Shown: positions 1-8,473, numbered from the stretch's first letter. The stretch is 64,000 nt of DNA from Arboricoccus pini (GCF_900187945.1 NZ_FYEH01000005.1:124001-188000), one strand, 5' to 3'. Notes: generated from the letters alone by a model not told the origin. Numbers and translations are program-made.

Positions 1-39
1 GAGCCGAAAGCGGCCCTTCTTCCTCGGGGGAGCCGGTTC

Positions 40-732
40 CTAGTTCCGGCGGCCCTGACCGAAGAGGATACTCTTGGCCTCATCATCCATGGAAGTGGGC
101 CTGGTCTTGACGGCATCGGCCTTGGCATAGGCCCTGGCGACGGCCGGACGCGCGCGCACGGCTTCGAACCACCGCGCCACATGAGGGTACTCCGCGAAAT
201 CGATCCCCTGGTTCGCGTGCGGCACGGCCCAGGGATAGATTGCCATGTCGGCGATGGAATAATCGCCGGTCACGAATTCGCTCTTGCTCAACTGCTCGTC
301 CAGAACGCCATAGAGGCGCTGGGTCTCCTTGCGATAGCGTTCGATGGCGTAGGGGATCTTCTCGGGCGCGTAGATGCTGAAATGATGGTTTTGTCCCAGC
401 ATCGGGCCGAAGCCGCCCATCTGCCAGTAAAGCCACTGCAGCGTCGTGTACCGCGCCGCACCGGACTTGGGCAGGAAAAGCCCCGTCTTGTCGGCCAGAT
501 ACTCCAAGATGGCGCCTGATTCGAACAGTGACAGCGCCCGGCCACCGCCTGGAGGCTGCAGGTCGATGATCGCAGGAATGCGATTATTAGGAGCGATCTT
601 TAAGAATTCCGGCTGGAATTGCTCGCCTCGACCAATATCGATCGGCTTTATCTCGTAGTCGAGGCCGGCCTCCTCAAGAAAGATCGTGATCTTATGGCCG
701 TTAGGCGTCGTCCAATAGTAAAGCTCGATCAT
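40..732 (-). CDS. yfcG: Glutathione S-transferase, YfcG-like
   Basis: A 230-residue cytosolic protein with the two-domain GST layout: a thioredoxin-like N-terminal half (about 1-85) and an all-helical C-terminal half. The N-terminus carries the TPNGHKITIFLEE segment typical of the YfcG/YghU group, where the conserved Thr/Asn contact glutathione. NNRIPAI (the cis-Pro loop) and LFESGAIL (gamma-glutamyl binding) follow in the expected order. Members of this group act as glutathione-dependent disulfide reductases or peroxidases rather than classical conjugating enzymes. The ATG start agrees with the family N-terminus. The gene stands alone; the 108 bases before the next gene hold nothing recognisable. 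The family call is firm, the substrate is unknown. Confidence 0.9.
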   Translation of the reverse strand: MIELYYWTTPNGHKITIFLEEAGLDYEIKPIDIGRGEQFQPEFLKIAPNNRIPAIIDLQPPGGGRALSLFESGAILEYLADKTGLFLPKSGAARYTTLQWLYWQMGGFGPMLGQNHHFSIYAPEKIPYAIERYRKETQRLYGVLDEQLSKSEFVTGDYSIADMAIYPWAVPHANQGIDFAEYPHVARWFEAVRARPAVARAYAKADAVKTRPTSMDDEAKSILFGQGRRN

Positions 733-840
733 CGATCATCCTTATCAAAAGCCAAGAGTGAAGAAAGGGCGGTGGACCGCCGGCACGAAACCGGGCTGGC
801 ACGAAAGCCGATTGCATGAAGCTATGTGAGGTGGATGGAA

Positions 841-1968
841 CTAAACATCCAGAGCTCTCCCAAGCGGCAGTTCGCTTGCCGCCTCTTCTCGTGCCGCGGC
901 TACGGTCTCCGCGGCGATCGCGCGGTCCTCGAGCCGTGGCGGATCGGGTGTCTGATGCGTTTTGGCGCGGGGTGCATGATCGAGTTCGACCATGATGGGA
1001 AAATGATCCGAACCAAAGGCTGGCAGCCGCCGAAGTCGTCGCAGGACGAAGTCCGGACTGTGGAAGACATGATCGAGCGGCCAACGCAAGGGCCAGATCC
1101 CGGCGTGGAAGCTATTATAGAAGCCGCGACCCACACGAGGATCGACGAGTTGGCTCAGGCGCAGGAAGGCGCGGGTCGTCCTGGACCAGGCAACGTCGTT
1201 GAGATCGCCCATGACGATGACCGGTCGTTCGTCGCCATGGCGGCGACGCGCTTCGATCGCGCGTGCAACCAGGATGAGTTCCGCATCGCGCGATAGCGAA
1301 GTTGGCGCCTCGGTCGGACTGGGCGGCTCCGGATGAACGCCCCACAAATCGACGATCGCACCCGAGTCCAGTCGCACCCCTACCCGCATGGAGGGAATTC
1401 CGTCTTTCAAAAGGAAGGACAATGACTGGTCAACGAAGGGAAGCCGGGAGCGGAGAACCATGCCATAAGTATTGCCAAGGGGACAGCTTAGGACGTGCGG
1501 ATGGGTGCAGCTCAGCATCTCCGCCAGTTGCTGGGCCCACCACGTATCGGTCTCGACGGCCAGGACGATATCGGGCGCCATGCGCTCGAGGCTCCTTTTG
1601 AGCCGCCCGACCTCGCGATTATCCATGAGGACATTGACCGCCACGAGCGAGAGGGACCGCTCGGATCTGGGTCGGCGGCTGCGCAGTACCTGGCGCCGCC
1701 AAAAGGGGGTAAAGGGTGCTATCGCTGCCGCCTGCGCAAACAAGGCCAAAGCCAGGCCGGCACCCAGGAGGAGGTCTTTCCAACCATAGAGAGTTCCGCT
1801 CGCTGCCCTGAGGACAACGGCGATCACCATCAGTCCGACGAGTTGTAGACGCGGAAACTCCCAGATCCGCACCCACCAGGCCGCATGCCGCCAGAAGGGC
1901 AGGAACGTAAGGGCGATGCCGCCGACCGCCAATGTACAGGCCAGCGAATACAAGAAGCAGCTCATCAT
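841..1968 (-). CDS. Membrane-anchored endonuclease/exonuclease/phosphatase family protein
   Basis: The N-terminal third has about three hydrophobic segments, including LYSLACTLAVGGIALTFLPF. The rest is an endonuclease/exonuclease/phosphatase (EEP) domain with its landmarks in order: VLAVETDTWW (metal-binding Glu), WGVHPEPP, VIVMGDLNDVAWS (Asp/Asn pair) and GSDHFPIMVE (catalytic His). The layout matches inner-membrane proteins of the YafD type, with the hydrolase domain after the membrane segments. The substrate could be a phosphodiester or a lipid phosphate and cannot be told from sequence. I placed the start at the ATG at 1968, just before the first membrane segment; a GTG at 2004 would add 12 residues. 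Neither has a strong Shine-Dalgarno. It lies downstream of the NUDIX gene on the same strand and may be co-transcribed. Confidence 0.8.
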   Translation of the reverse strand: MMSCFLYSLACTLAVGGIALTFLPFWRHAAWWVRIWEFPRLQLVGLMVIAVVLRAASGTLYGWKDLLLGAGLALALFAQAAAIAPFTPFWRRQVLRSRRPRSERSLSLVAVNVLMDNREVGRLKRSLERMAPDIVLAVETDTWWAQQLAEMLSCTHPHVLSCPLGNTYGMVLRSRLPFVDQSLSFLLKDGIPSMRVGVRLDSGAIVDLWGVHPEPPSPTEAPTSLSRDAELILVARAIEARRRHGDERPVIVMGDLNDVAWSRTTRAFLRLSQLVDPRVGRGFYNSFHAGIWPLRWPLDHVFHSPDFVLRRLRRLPAFGSDHFPIMVELDHAPRAKTHQTPDPPRLEDRAIAAETVAAAREEAASELPLGRALDV

Positions 1969-2038
1969 CGGTAAAGTCGGTGGGGCTTTCGCGCCGGCCC
2001 GCACGGCATTGGCTGTGGGTGCCGGCGGGATGGTTTCT

Positions 2039-2473
2039 TCACGCCAAGGACTCCTGGAATGCCGTCGCTGCCAGGCTCGCGAGGTCCCGGCTGGCGGTGG
2101 CGGGATCGAGTGCCCTGACCTGGCCCGCCGTCATCCAGGCGAGCTCGGCAAGCTCGTCGTCGGCAAGCCGACCCTCCCCTGCCTGCCAGGCGCAAAGAAC
2201 GGGGCAGAGAACGACATGCAGGCCTTCCTTCGGCCTGATGATCTCCAGAGGCGGCAGGAGCCGCAAGGCCCGGGCCGAGACAGCCGTCTCCTCGTCCAGT
2301 TCACGCAAGGCAGCCTCGACCAGGGTCTCGCCCCATTCGAGCCTGCCGCCGGGAAAGCCCCAAAGACCAAGATCAGGAGCCTTGCGACGGCGGCCGAGCA
2401 GCAGGTGATCTTCTCGCCTGACCATGGCTAGGACCGCAGTCAGGGGGTGTTCTCCTTGGCTCATGCAGACCAT
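2039..2473 (-). CDS. NUDIX hydrolase
   Basis: A 144-residue single-domain NUDIX protein. The NUDIX box reads GGRLEWGETLVEAALRELDE followed by ET, which fits GX5EX7REUXEEXGU apart from the last positions, where the usual Gly is replaced (EETAV). Such enzymes cleave nucleoside diphosphates linked to another moiety, using Mg held by the box glutamates. GLWGFPGG before the box resembles ADP-ribose and CoA pyrophosphatases. AAGGGG precedes the ATG at 2473; a second in-frame ATG at 2464 is possible. The gene is divergent from repA, so its promoter shares the 136-base gap holding the lone upstream iteron and could be affected by RepA binding there. Confidence 0.85.
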   Translation of the reverse strand: MVCMSQGEHPLTAVLAMVRREDHLLLGRRRKAPDLGLWGFPGGRLEWGETLVEAALRELDEETAVSARALRLLPPLEIIRPKEGLHVVLCPVLCAWQAGEGRLADDELAELAWMTAGQVRALDPATASRDLASLAATAFQESLA

Positions 2474-2516
2474 CCACCCCTTGCGACAAAGGCGCTAACT
2501 CCGCACAATCGCTGCA

Positions 2517-2534
2517 TTCGGTACATCGTCCACA
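2517..2534 (+). promoter_or_regulatory. Single iteron upstream of repA, likely autoregulatory site
   Basis: TTCGGTACATCGTCCACA matches the downstream iterons (TTCGGTACATCRTTCACA) except for one base in the second half. It sits about 75 bases before the repA start codon, between repA and the divergent NUDIX gene. In iteron plasmids, Rep dimers often repress their own promoter through such a partial copy. The match is seen; the regulatory role is inferred. Confidence 0.65.
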
Positions 2535-2609
2535 TCTTCATCGTCGCCACGGGGGCTTCGTTGCGAAAGTCCCGTCATCACCAGGACGATCTGTGAAAAG
2601 GATCTCCGT

Positions 2610-3500
2610 TTGACCGGCAAGCAAGTCGACCTCTTTCTCGACAGCATCGTCAATGCCCCGCTCAAAGACGATCGGGCCTTGATGGAGTTCCCCTTCTTTT
2701 CACTGCAGAAGACACCTCGCCTCAAGCCCCTCGTCTATGACGATGGCAAGGTCAAGATCGAGGTTCGGCCAGGCGAGCGCGGCATCGCCACGATCTGGGA
2801 CAAGGACGTCCTTATCTACGTGGCCTCGATCATCAATGATCGACTAGAACGCAATCTGCCGGTCGACCGCACGATCCGTTTCTCGGCGCATAATTTTTTG
2901 CAGGTCACGGGCCGGGGCTCGGGCAAGCGGGCCTACGAGCTTCTCCTCGATGCTTTTTTCCGACTGCGTTCGACCACCATTGTCACGACTATCGAATCGG
3001 CCGAGTTGAAGGAGCGACGGGGTTTTGGCTGGATCGAGACCTTTCGGATCATCGAGCGCAAGACGAAGACCGGCAAGAAGGTCATGGCAGCCTGCGAAAT
3101 CACGCTTAACGACTGGATGTTTCGCGCAATTGCCCAGGACCGGCGCGTCTTGACGATCCATCCTGGCTATTTCGATCTGTCGATGGGCCTCAAGCGACGC
3201 CTCTACGAGCTGGCCCGCAAGCATTGCGGCTATCAGGAGCGATGGGTCATCAGTCTGCCCCGGCTGATCGACAAATGCGGCTCGGTCCTCGAGCCCCGCT
3301 TCTTCAAGCCCCAACTGCGCAAGGTTATCGAGGATGACGACCTGCCCGACTACCATATTTCCATGAACTTCGATCCGCGTGAGCGGGAAGCTGTCGCCCA
3401 GGATGGCCTGGATGCGCGGCGCTGGGCGACGAACGAGCGCATCCTCGTCAATTTCCAGCCGCGCGCCTCGGTTCTGGCCCAGGCATCTGCCTCCTTATAA
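2610..3500 (+). CDS. repA: Plasmid replication initiator RepA (RPA family)
   Basis: A 296-residue protein of the replication initiator protein A type (PF10134-like) common on alphaproteobacterial plasmids. Recognisable stretches are ALMEFPFFSLQKTPR near the N-terminus, the WDKDVLIYVAS segment, FSAHNFLQVTGRGSGKRAYE and the region around LKRRLYELARKHCG, where the second winged helix would lie. It would bind the iterons that begin 10 bases after its stop codon and open the origin. The start is a TTG preceded at close spacing by AAAAGGA; no ATG or GTG lies nearby in frame. The weak start codon fits the low expression expected of an initiator. The lone iteron at 2517 suggests self-repression. The family call is confident. 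Confidence 0.92.
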   Translation: MTGKQVDLFLDSIVNAPLKDDRALMEFPFFSLQKTPRLKPLVYDDGKVKIEVRPGERGIATIWDKDVLIYVASIINDRLERNLPVDRTIRFSAHNFLQVTGRGSGKRAYELLLDAFFRLRSTTIVTTIESAELKERRGFGWIETFRIIERKTKTGKKVMAACEITLNDWMFRAIAQDRRVLTIHPGYFDLSMGLKRRLYELARKHCGYQERWVISLPRLIDKCGSVLEPRFFKPQLRKVIEDDDLPDYHISMNFDPREREAVAQDGLDARRWATNERILVNFQPRASVLAQASASL

Positions 3501-3509
3501 CGACTTCTA

Positions 3510-3815
3510 TTCGGTACATCGTTCACATAGTCGTCTTGGGATCGACGTGGCAGCGCCGTTTCGTTCGGTACATCATTCACACTACGCAAGTGTCGCGATT
3601 TCTCGGTACATCGTTCACAGGCGTCCAAGTCCATTCGGTATATCATTCACAAAAAAGTAACTACCACCCGGAGCAAGTTCTAAGTTCGGTACATCATTCA
3701 CCATCCACAAGCTGGGGATAAGCTTTCGGACTCGGTACTTCATTCACAAAAGCTCGGTACTTCATTCACATTTGACTCGGTACATCATTCACGAAAACTC
3801 GGTACATCATTCACA
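3510..3815 (+). repeat. Iteron array of the replication origin (nine direct repeats)
   Basis: Nine direct copies of an 18-base iteron, consensus YTCGGTACATCRTTCACA, start at 3510, 3564, 3602, 3634, 3685, 3731, 3753, 3776 and 3798. The first five are irregularly spaced (32-54 bases apart). The last four are 22, 23 and 22 bases apart, close to two helical turns, so RepA would bind one face of the helix there. Copies 6 and 7 share the variant CGGTACTTCATTCACA. All point the same way as repA. This is the layout of an iteron-controlled origin. Confidence 0.93.
3701..3721. other. DnaA-box-like sites inside the iteron array
   Basis: Between iterons 5 and 6, TGGGGATAA (3713-3721) is TTATCCCCA on the other strand, one base off the DnaA box TTATCCACA. 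Next to it CCATCCACA (3701-3709) is two bases off. A DnaA site next to iterons is usual in such origins. Matches this short are suggestive only. Confidence 0.4.
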
Positions 3816-3901
3816 AATATAGCACCTATCCTATTGTATATGCAGGATAATCCCGACCTTTAACGTACTAACCACAAATATAACGTCATAACGGTCCGGC
3901 G
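3816..3901. other. AT-rich stretch beside the iterons, candidate unwinding element
   Basis: Directly after the last iteron the sequence becomes AT-rich (tracts such as AAATATAGCACC and CTATTGTATATG) in otherwise GC-rich surroundings, and stays so to the next gene. Position and composition fit a DNA unwinding element; no further motif was recognised. Confidence 0.45.
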
Positions 3902-4405
3902 CTACGCTTCCGCATCCTCCAGCAAACGGCAGATCGCGGCGATATCAGCCCTATACTCTTTCTTGACCCTCACCCGATGCAGGGTAATCCCTGCACTGGC
4001 AAAGGCACGATTGAGAAGATCATCACGGCGACGACGTTCAGGACGTTCGTGCGAATTATCGTCCAGCTCGATAGCCAGAAGGACATTCCAGCTTTCGTCG
4101 ACGATGACGAAGTCCACATGCTTGGCGACGATGCGAGCAAAAGCTCGCTGCTGGCCGGCCGAGCCTTCTTTCAGGACGGGCTGGATAAGATCGGCGACGC
4201 GAATCTTGGCAAGAAGGCGGGCATGCGATGGCAGGTTTTGCAAAAGCTTCGTCGCGAATCGCTTCTCACCGGCACTAAGCAGGGGTGTCGGCTGATAACG
4301 ATAAGGTTTCGTCAGCGCCAGGATGGCCCAACTCAGGGCCACGAGGAGGAAGGCCAGCAAAGCCAGGAGAGGGACGAATTCCCCGGCCTTCAGCCAGGTC
4401 GGCAT
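3902..4405 (-). CDS. DUF2726 domain protein with N-terminal membrane anchor
   Basis: A 167-residue protein with one hydrophobic helix (about residues 10-32, LLALLAFLLVALSWAILAL) followed by a DUF2726 domain. Domain hallmarks are the LLSAGEKRFATKLL start, KHVDFVIVDES, AIELDDNSHERPERRRRD and the closing GITLHRVRV. The D...E-L-D-D...R/K pattern resembles the restriction-endonuclease-like nuclease fold, so a DNA-related function is possible but unproven. It ends right next to the AT-rich edge of the origin and is transcribed towards it, downstream of aroE with an 18-base gap. I know no defined function for the family. Confidence 0.8.
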   Translation of the reverse strand: MPTWLKAGEFVPLLALLAFLLVALSWAILALTKPYRYQPTPLLSAGEKRFATKLLQNLPSHARLLAKIRVADLIQPVLKEGSAGQQRAFARIVAKHVDFVIVDESWNVLLAIELDDNSHERPERRRRDDLLNRAFASAGITLHRVRVKKEYRADIAAICRLLEDAEA

Positions 4406-4423
4406 GAAACGCCCATTCGAGCT

Positions 4424-5284
4424 TCAGACGCCAAGAGCGTTTCGCATCAAAAGTCTTGTCGTAGCGTCGATCAACGGCTTTTGGCCTCCCCAGTGCACGA
4501 AGCCCGGCACCGCTTGGTGGATCAGCATGCCAAGGCCGTCGACGGTCCGCAGATTGCGCGCTCTGGCCCTGGCCAGGAGATCGGTCTCCAGCGGTCGGTA
4601 GACGAGGTCGGCAACCACGGCGTGTGGCGGCAGGGCGGCCACATCGAGTGCTAGTGGTTCGTGCCCCTCCATGCCCAGGCTCGTGCATTGCACCAGCAGG
4701 TCGCCATCGGCCAGGGCCTCGTCGCGCGTCTTCCAGGGTGCGATCTCGAGGTTGAGCGTTCCCAGTCGCCGGAGCTCCGACTCCAGCAGCCTGGCTCGTT
4801 CCAGGGTCCGGTTGATCAAGCGAAAATTGCGCAAGCCGCGATCATACAAGGCCGCGGCTACGCCACGCGCCGCGCCGCCCGTGCCAAGAAGAATGACGTT
4901 TTGCGTCCGTTCCTGCCATCCTGGCGCCTGATCATCGAGATTGGCGGTAAAACCATGGCCATCGGTATTATCGCCGATCAGCGTGCCGTCAGTGTCGACC
5001 AGGACGGTATTGACGGCGCCGATGCGCTCTGCGGTGGGCGTCAGTCGATCGACCAGGGCAAAGGCCCTCTCCTTGTGGGGCAAGGTGACGTTCCAGCCGC
5101 GAAAACCGGCTTTAGGCAGGGCCTGGAAAAGGAGATCGAGATCGGCCGGAACCACCGGCAGCGGGATGTAGCTGCCGTCGATCGCATGGCGTTCGAACCA
5201 GTGGCCATGCAGCAAAGGCGAGAGCGAATGGGCGATGGGCCATCCCATGACACCGGCCAGTCTGGCCCGTCCACTGATAAGCAC
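4424..5284 (-). CDS. aroE: Shikimate dehydrogenase (NADP+)
   Basis: A 286-residue enzyme that reduces 3-dehydroshikimate to shikimate with NADPH in aromatic amino acid synthesis. Substrate-binding serines are in AHSLSPLLHG, the catalytic Lys in WNVTLPHKE, the catalytic Asp in GDNTDGHGF, the nucleotide loop in LGTGGAARG, the NADP phosphate site in NRTLERA, and the C-terminal Gln in GMLIHQAVPGF. Length and order match the family, with nothing missing. It starts with ATG. It is followed at short distance by the DUF2726 gene, and guaD lies upstream on the same strand. An apparently essential biosynthetic gene between the replication and partition modules is notable. Confidence 0.96.
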   Translation of the reverse strand: MLISGRARLAGVMGWPIAHSLSPLLHGHWFERHAIDGSYIPLPVVPADLDLLFQALPKAGFRGWNVTLPHKERAFALVDRLTPTAERIGAVNTVLVDTDGTLIGDNTDGHGFTANLDDQAPGWQERTQNVILLGTGGAARGVAAALYDRGLRNFRLINRTLERARLLESELRRLGTLNLEIAPWKTRDEALADGDLLVQCTSLGMEGHEPLALDVAALPPHAVVADLVYRPLETDLLARARARNLRTVDGLGMLIHQAVPGFVHWGGQKPLIDATTRLLMRNALGV

Positions 5285-5317
5285 GTGCGTCTTCCAAGAT
5301 TAGCGTGATCGGCCGTT

Positions 5318-6715
5318 TTATGAGGATGACGATGCCGTGGGCCTAGCCGTGGTGCAACCGGCTGGAGGCGGATAGACGAACGGCTCCAGCCGATCACGAT
5401 CATAGACGGGTTGGCCGTTCACATAGGTAGCCTTGATCATGCGATCGTCGCCCAGCGTCATCAGCATGAAGAGAAGCTGATCGATGGTATCACAATGATC
5501 GCGGCGAAAGTTTGAGAGAGCCGTGGCGCCCGGGTCGAGGATAACGATATCGGCTTCCTGTCCCGCCGCCAGCGTTCCCACATGGTCTTGCAGATAGAGG
5601 GCCTCGGCAGCCCCCCGGGTGGCCAGCCAGAAGCCTTGTGAGGCGCTGAGCGCATGGCCAGTCAACTGGGCCACCTTGTAGGCCTCGTTCAGGCTTTGAA
5701 GCTGCGAGAGGCTGGTTCCCGCGCCGATATCCGTCCCCAGGCCGACGCGCACCGGCCGTCGTGGATCGATGGCATCGAAGAGTCGGAACAGTCCGCTTCC
5801 CAGAAAAAGATTCGAGGTCGGACAGTGGGCCAGGGCGGCCCCGGTGGCGTGGCAGGTGCAAAGCTCCCCTTCCCCGACATGGATGGCGTGCCCGAGAATA
5901 GCGCGAGGCCCGACAAGGCCGGCGCGCTGGTAGACGTCCAGATAGGATTTCGCTTCCGGAAAGAGTTCCTTGACCCAAGCAACTTCCGCTTCGTTCTCGG
6001 CCAGGTGGGTCTGCATGAAGAGGCCTTGCCGCAACTGCAAGAGGCTGGCCGCGACATCGAGCTGTGCCGGTGAGCAGGAGGGCGCAAAACGGGGCGTGAC
6101 GGCGTAAAGTTGGCGACCTTGACCATGCCAGCGCTCGATCAGCGCCTTGCTCTGGGCATAGCCGGTCTCGACCGTGTCCAGGAGTTCTGGCGGCGCGTGA
6201 CGGTCCATGAGCACCTTGCCTGCGACCATGCGGGTATTAAAGCGGGCCGATTCGGCAAAAAAGGCCTCCACCGATTGTGGATGGACCGTGCAATAGACTG
6301 CAGCCGTGGTGGTGCCGGCGCGCAGGAGTGCGCGCAAGAACAGGCACGCCACCTCTGCTGCATGGGTTGGGCTGGAAAATCGCCGTTCCGTTGGGAATAC
6401 ATAGCGCTCGAGCCAGGCCAGTAATTGCTCGCCATAAGCCCCTATCATCTGGAGCTGCGGGTAATGGACATGGCAATCGATGAAGCCCGCCGAGATCAGG
6501 CCATCTGGATAATGCGCGATCTCAAGGTCAGGCGGCAGGCTCGAATGTTGTCCCGCATAGGCGCCAAAGGACAAAATGCGGCCATCTGAGATCAAGATCA
6601 GGGCGTCCTCCTCGTAATGGAGGGCGTCCTTTGCCAGAAAGGGATTGTCCTTGAAGGTAAAGGCGGGCCCCCGAATGGCCTTGAGGCTGGCTGGCGTCGG
6701 CACGGGCTGGGTCAT
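5318..6715 (-). CDS. guaD: Guanine deaminase
   Basis: Converts guanine to xanthine and ammonia in purine salvage or catabolism. It is a metal-dependent amidohydrolase with the HVHYPQ zinc motif after GFIDC, HLAENEAEV and the GLGTDIGAGTS segment bearing the metal/catalytic Asp. QMIGAYGEQLLAWLERYVFP is characteristic of GuaD. I chose the ATG at 6715 because GGGGAC lies just upstream and MTQPVPTPASLKAIRGP aligns with usual GuaD N-termini; an ATG at 6757 would add 14 residues unlike the family. The chosen form is 465 residues, normal for GuaD. It is divergent from the NUDIX gene that begins at 6841. Confidence 0.93.
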   Translation of the reverse strand: MTQPVPTPASLKAIRGPAFTFKDNPFLAKDALHYEEDALILISDGRILSFGAYAGQHSSLPPDLEIAHYPDGLISAGFIDCHVHYPQLQMIGAYGEQLLAWLERYVFPTERRFSSPTHAAEVACLFLRALLRAGTTTAAVYCTVHPQSVEAFFAESARFNTRMVAGKVLMDRHAPPELLDTVETGYAQSKALIERWHGQGRQLYAVTPRFAPSCSPAQLDVAASLLQLRQGLFMQTHLAENEAEVAWVKELFPEAKSYLDVYQRAGLVGPRAILGHAIHVGEGELCTCHATGAALAHCPTSNLFLGSGLFRLFDAIDPRRPVRVGLGTDIGAGTSLSQLQSLNEAYKVAQLTGHALSASQGFWLATRGAAEALYLQDHVGTLAAGQEADIVILDPGATALSNFRRDHCDTIDQLLFMLMTLGDDRMIKATYVNGQPVYDRDRLEPFVYPPPAGCTTARPTASSSS

Positions 6716-6840
6716 GCGAGGTCCCCATGCCGCATCGTCTTGCCACTCCAGGGCCATCCTTGCGGGAAAGTCCCGGCCTGCCTCCTGAGGCGTCCTGGTC
6801 TAGATATTGTTCGCATCCTTGGCTGGCAGGAAAGATTGCG

Positions 6841-7347
6841 ATGGCGGCAGTAAGCGATGCCTCGATGCGGTTGGTCTATAAGGCGGCGATCGCGCTGCTC
6901 AAGATCTGGTGGTTCGTGCGTCGGCCGGCGGGACAGGGTGCTTGTGTCCTGCTCTGGCATCGAGAAAGCCTCCTGGTCGTCAGGCTTTCCTACAGGCGTG
7001 GGCTGTCGTTGCCGGGTGGCGGGATGAAACGCGGCGAGACGCCAAAACAAGCTGCCATGCGCGAGCTTGAGGAAGAGATCGGCCTCAGCCTTGATCCCGC
7101 TTGCCTGACCCCCCTCCCCTCCGCCCTGCTCATCGAGGATCACCGCCGCATCACCACGCATTTCTTCGTGCACCATCTGGATGATCCGCCCCTTCTGCGT
7201 GTCGATAATCGCGAGATCGTCTGGGCGCGTTTCATGACGCTAGCCGAACTCGGCCAGTGGCCCATGATGCCGGTCCTGCACCACTGCGTCACGGATCTTG
7301 CGCCTACGCACCTCCCCGTGGCGGAGTCGTCATCACATCAACTGTAA
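6841..7347 (+). CDS. NUDIX hydrolase
   Basis: A 168-residue protein. After a short lead with an aromatic-rich helix (LLKIWWFVRRP) comes a NUDIX domain with box GGGMKRGETPKQAAMRELEE then EIGL, complete at all catalytic glutamates. The proteins closest in feel are MutT-like hydrolases of unknown substrate found in many alphaproteobacteria. The ATG at 6841 has AGGAAAG before it; a longer reading from 6727 would overlap guaD and lacks this support. The stop codon is two bases before the perfect inverted repeat that opens the partition region. Confidence 0.85.
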   Translation: MAAVSDASMRLVYKAAIALLKIWWFVRRPAGQGACVLLWHRESLLVVRLSYRRGLSLPGGGMKRGETPKQAAMRELEEEIGLSLDPACLTPLPSALLIEDHRRITTHFFVHHLDDPPLLRVDNREIVWARFMTLAELGQWPMMPVLHHCVTDLAPTHLPVAESSSHQL

Positions 7348-7714
7348 ATACGTCGTCACGACAATCCGTGACGACGTAATGCTAATATGTATATAACTAC
7401 GTGTCTACGAAACGCCGAGAAAACGTCAGTACGTAATCACGTAGCTGCGGCGTCACTAAAATTGGACAACGTCATGTCATATGCACGACGATACGCAAAG
7501 ATGGCATTACGTACATTCGTGGTGAACAACAGTCGTAACAACGACAGTATGTAATCGCGCAAATGCGTAGTGACGTATAAGCGAATCTAATGGTCTGTCG
7601 CAGCTTGCATGCGATGTCTGGAGCATGTCTATTTACGTTACGTAACTACAACATTACGATTGCACGCGGCGCCGTATTGTTGTAACGCCGAATAAATTCA
7701 AGGGCGAGGTAGCG
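7348..7714. promoter_or_regulatory. Candidate centromere (parS) and parA promoter region
   Basis: This 367-base gap contains no gene. It is full of ACGTA/TACGT-core elements in otherwise GC-rich surroundings: 7349-7378 (perfect 12-base inverted repeat TACGTCGTCACG, spacer ACAATC), TACGTG at 7398, GTACGTAATCAC at 7429, CACGTAG at 7438, TTACGTAC at 7507, GACGTATAA at 7572 and GTTACGTAAC at 7637-7646. Type Ib partition systems usually carry repeated centromere sites just upstream of parA, which also serve as the operator. The density is seen; the centromere role is inferred. Confidence 0.65.
7349..7378. repeat. Perfect 12-base inverted repeat, TACGTCGTCACG arms
   Basis: Arms at 7349-7360 and 7367-7378 are perfectly complementary around a six-base spacer. 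It starts two bases after the NUDIX stop. No T-run follows on either strand, so a protein-binding site (partition or operator) is more likely than a terminator. Confidence 0.75.
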
Positions 7715-8392
7715 ATGAGCGTCTTGACGATCGCGAGCAGCAAAGGTGGCCCCGGCAAGACGACCGTGACCATGCTACTGGCTGCCGCCCTGGCCAAGGA
7801 AGGACAGAGGCTGAGCGTCATCGACGCCGATCCGACCGAAGCCTTCAGTCGCTGGGCGCGACAGACCTATGAGGGACCGCCCTTCGATTGTTTCTTCGAG
7901 GCGGAGGAAAGCCGGCTTGCCCATCGGATCAACGAGAGAGCCGGCCTCGATGAACTGGTGCTGGTCGATACGGCCGGGTTCGGCAACCGGGCGGCGGCGG
8001 TGGCGATGACGAGCGCCGATCTCGTGATCATTCCGACCTTGAGCGGCGAGGCCGATGTCACCGAGGCGGAGAAAACCATGCGGCTCGTTCAAGGTCTGGC
8101 CGCCGCTGCCAGGCGCGATATTCAGGCGAGGGTGCTCTTAAACAAGATGCGCCGTACGCATCTGGCCCGCCACGCGGCAAGCGAGATCGAGAAGGCCGGC
8201 CTGAAACGCCTGAAGACAAGTCTGAGCGATCTCGTCGCCTATGGCGAACTTTCTTATTCCGGAATCTTGCCTAGCAGCCGCCCCGCGGTAACCGAACTCG
8301 GCGATCTTCTGGCCGAGTTGCGCAAGGAAGGTTGGCTGGGGCCCCCGCCCGGGAAAAAACACCGCCGCGCGAAGAGAACGATTGCGTCGTAA
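7715..8392 (+). CDS. parA: ParA-type partition ATPase (small, type Ib)
   Basis: A 225-residue P-loop ATPase of the MinD/ParA family. The deviant Walker A is SKGGPGKTT at residues 9-17, Walker A' is VIDADP, and Walker B is LVLVDTAGFG. It has no N-terminal helix-turn-helix, which places it with small type Ib ParA/ParF proteins. It would bind the nucleoid and move plasmid copies apart, driven by the partner encoded just downstream. The ATG is preceded by GAGG. The flanking repeats and the small downstream DNA-binding protein complete a standard parA-parB-parS cassette. The basic C-terminal tail (KKHRRAKR) is probably not part of the ATPase fold. Confidence 0.93.
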   Translation: MSVLTIASSKGGPGKTTVTMLLAAALAKEGQRLSVIDADPTEAFSRWARQTYEGPPFDCFFEAEESRLAHRINERAGLDELVLVDTAGFGNRAAAVAMTSADLVIIPTLSGEADVTEAEKTMRLVQGLAAAARRDIQARVLLNKMRRTHLARHAASEIEKAGLKRLKTSLSDLVAYGELSYSGILPSSRPAVTELGDLLAELRKEGWLGPPPGKKHRRAKRTIAS

Positions 8393-8402
8393 ACACAATA
8401 TC

Positions 8403-8429
8403 GTTACGTAACTTAATAATGTACGTAAT
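8403..8429. repeat. ACGTA palindromes between parA and its partner
   Basis: GTTACGTAAC (8403-8412) is identical to the palindrome upstream of parA at 7637-7646, and GTACGTAATG follows at about 8421. Probably the same protein-binding element as in the parA upstream region. Confidence 0.6.
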
Positions 8430-8473
8430 GATGTCGATACGAAATGCCGTAGCGTCGTATTGAAGGGGATCTG

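Noticed and set aside
3510-3815. Iteron array considered as a CRISPR array
   Set aside because: Repeats are only 18 bases, spacers vary from 4 to 36 bases, there are no cas genes, and repA sits next to it.
7349-7378. The inverted repeat after the NUDIX gene considered as an intrinsic terminator
   Set aside because: No T-run on either strand, and its TACGT ends match the neighbouring partition-type elements.
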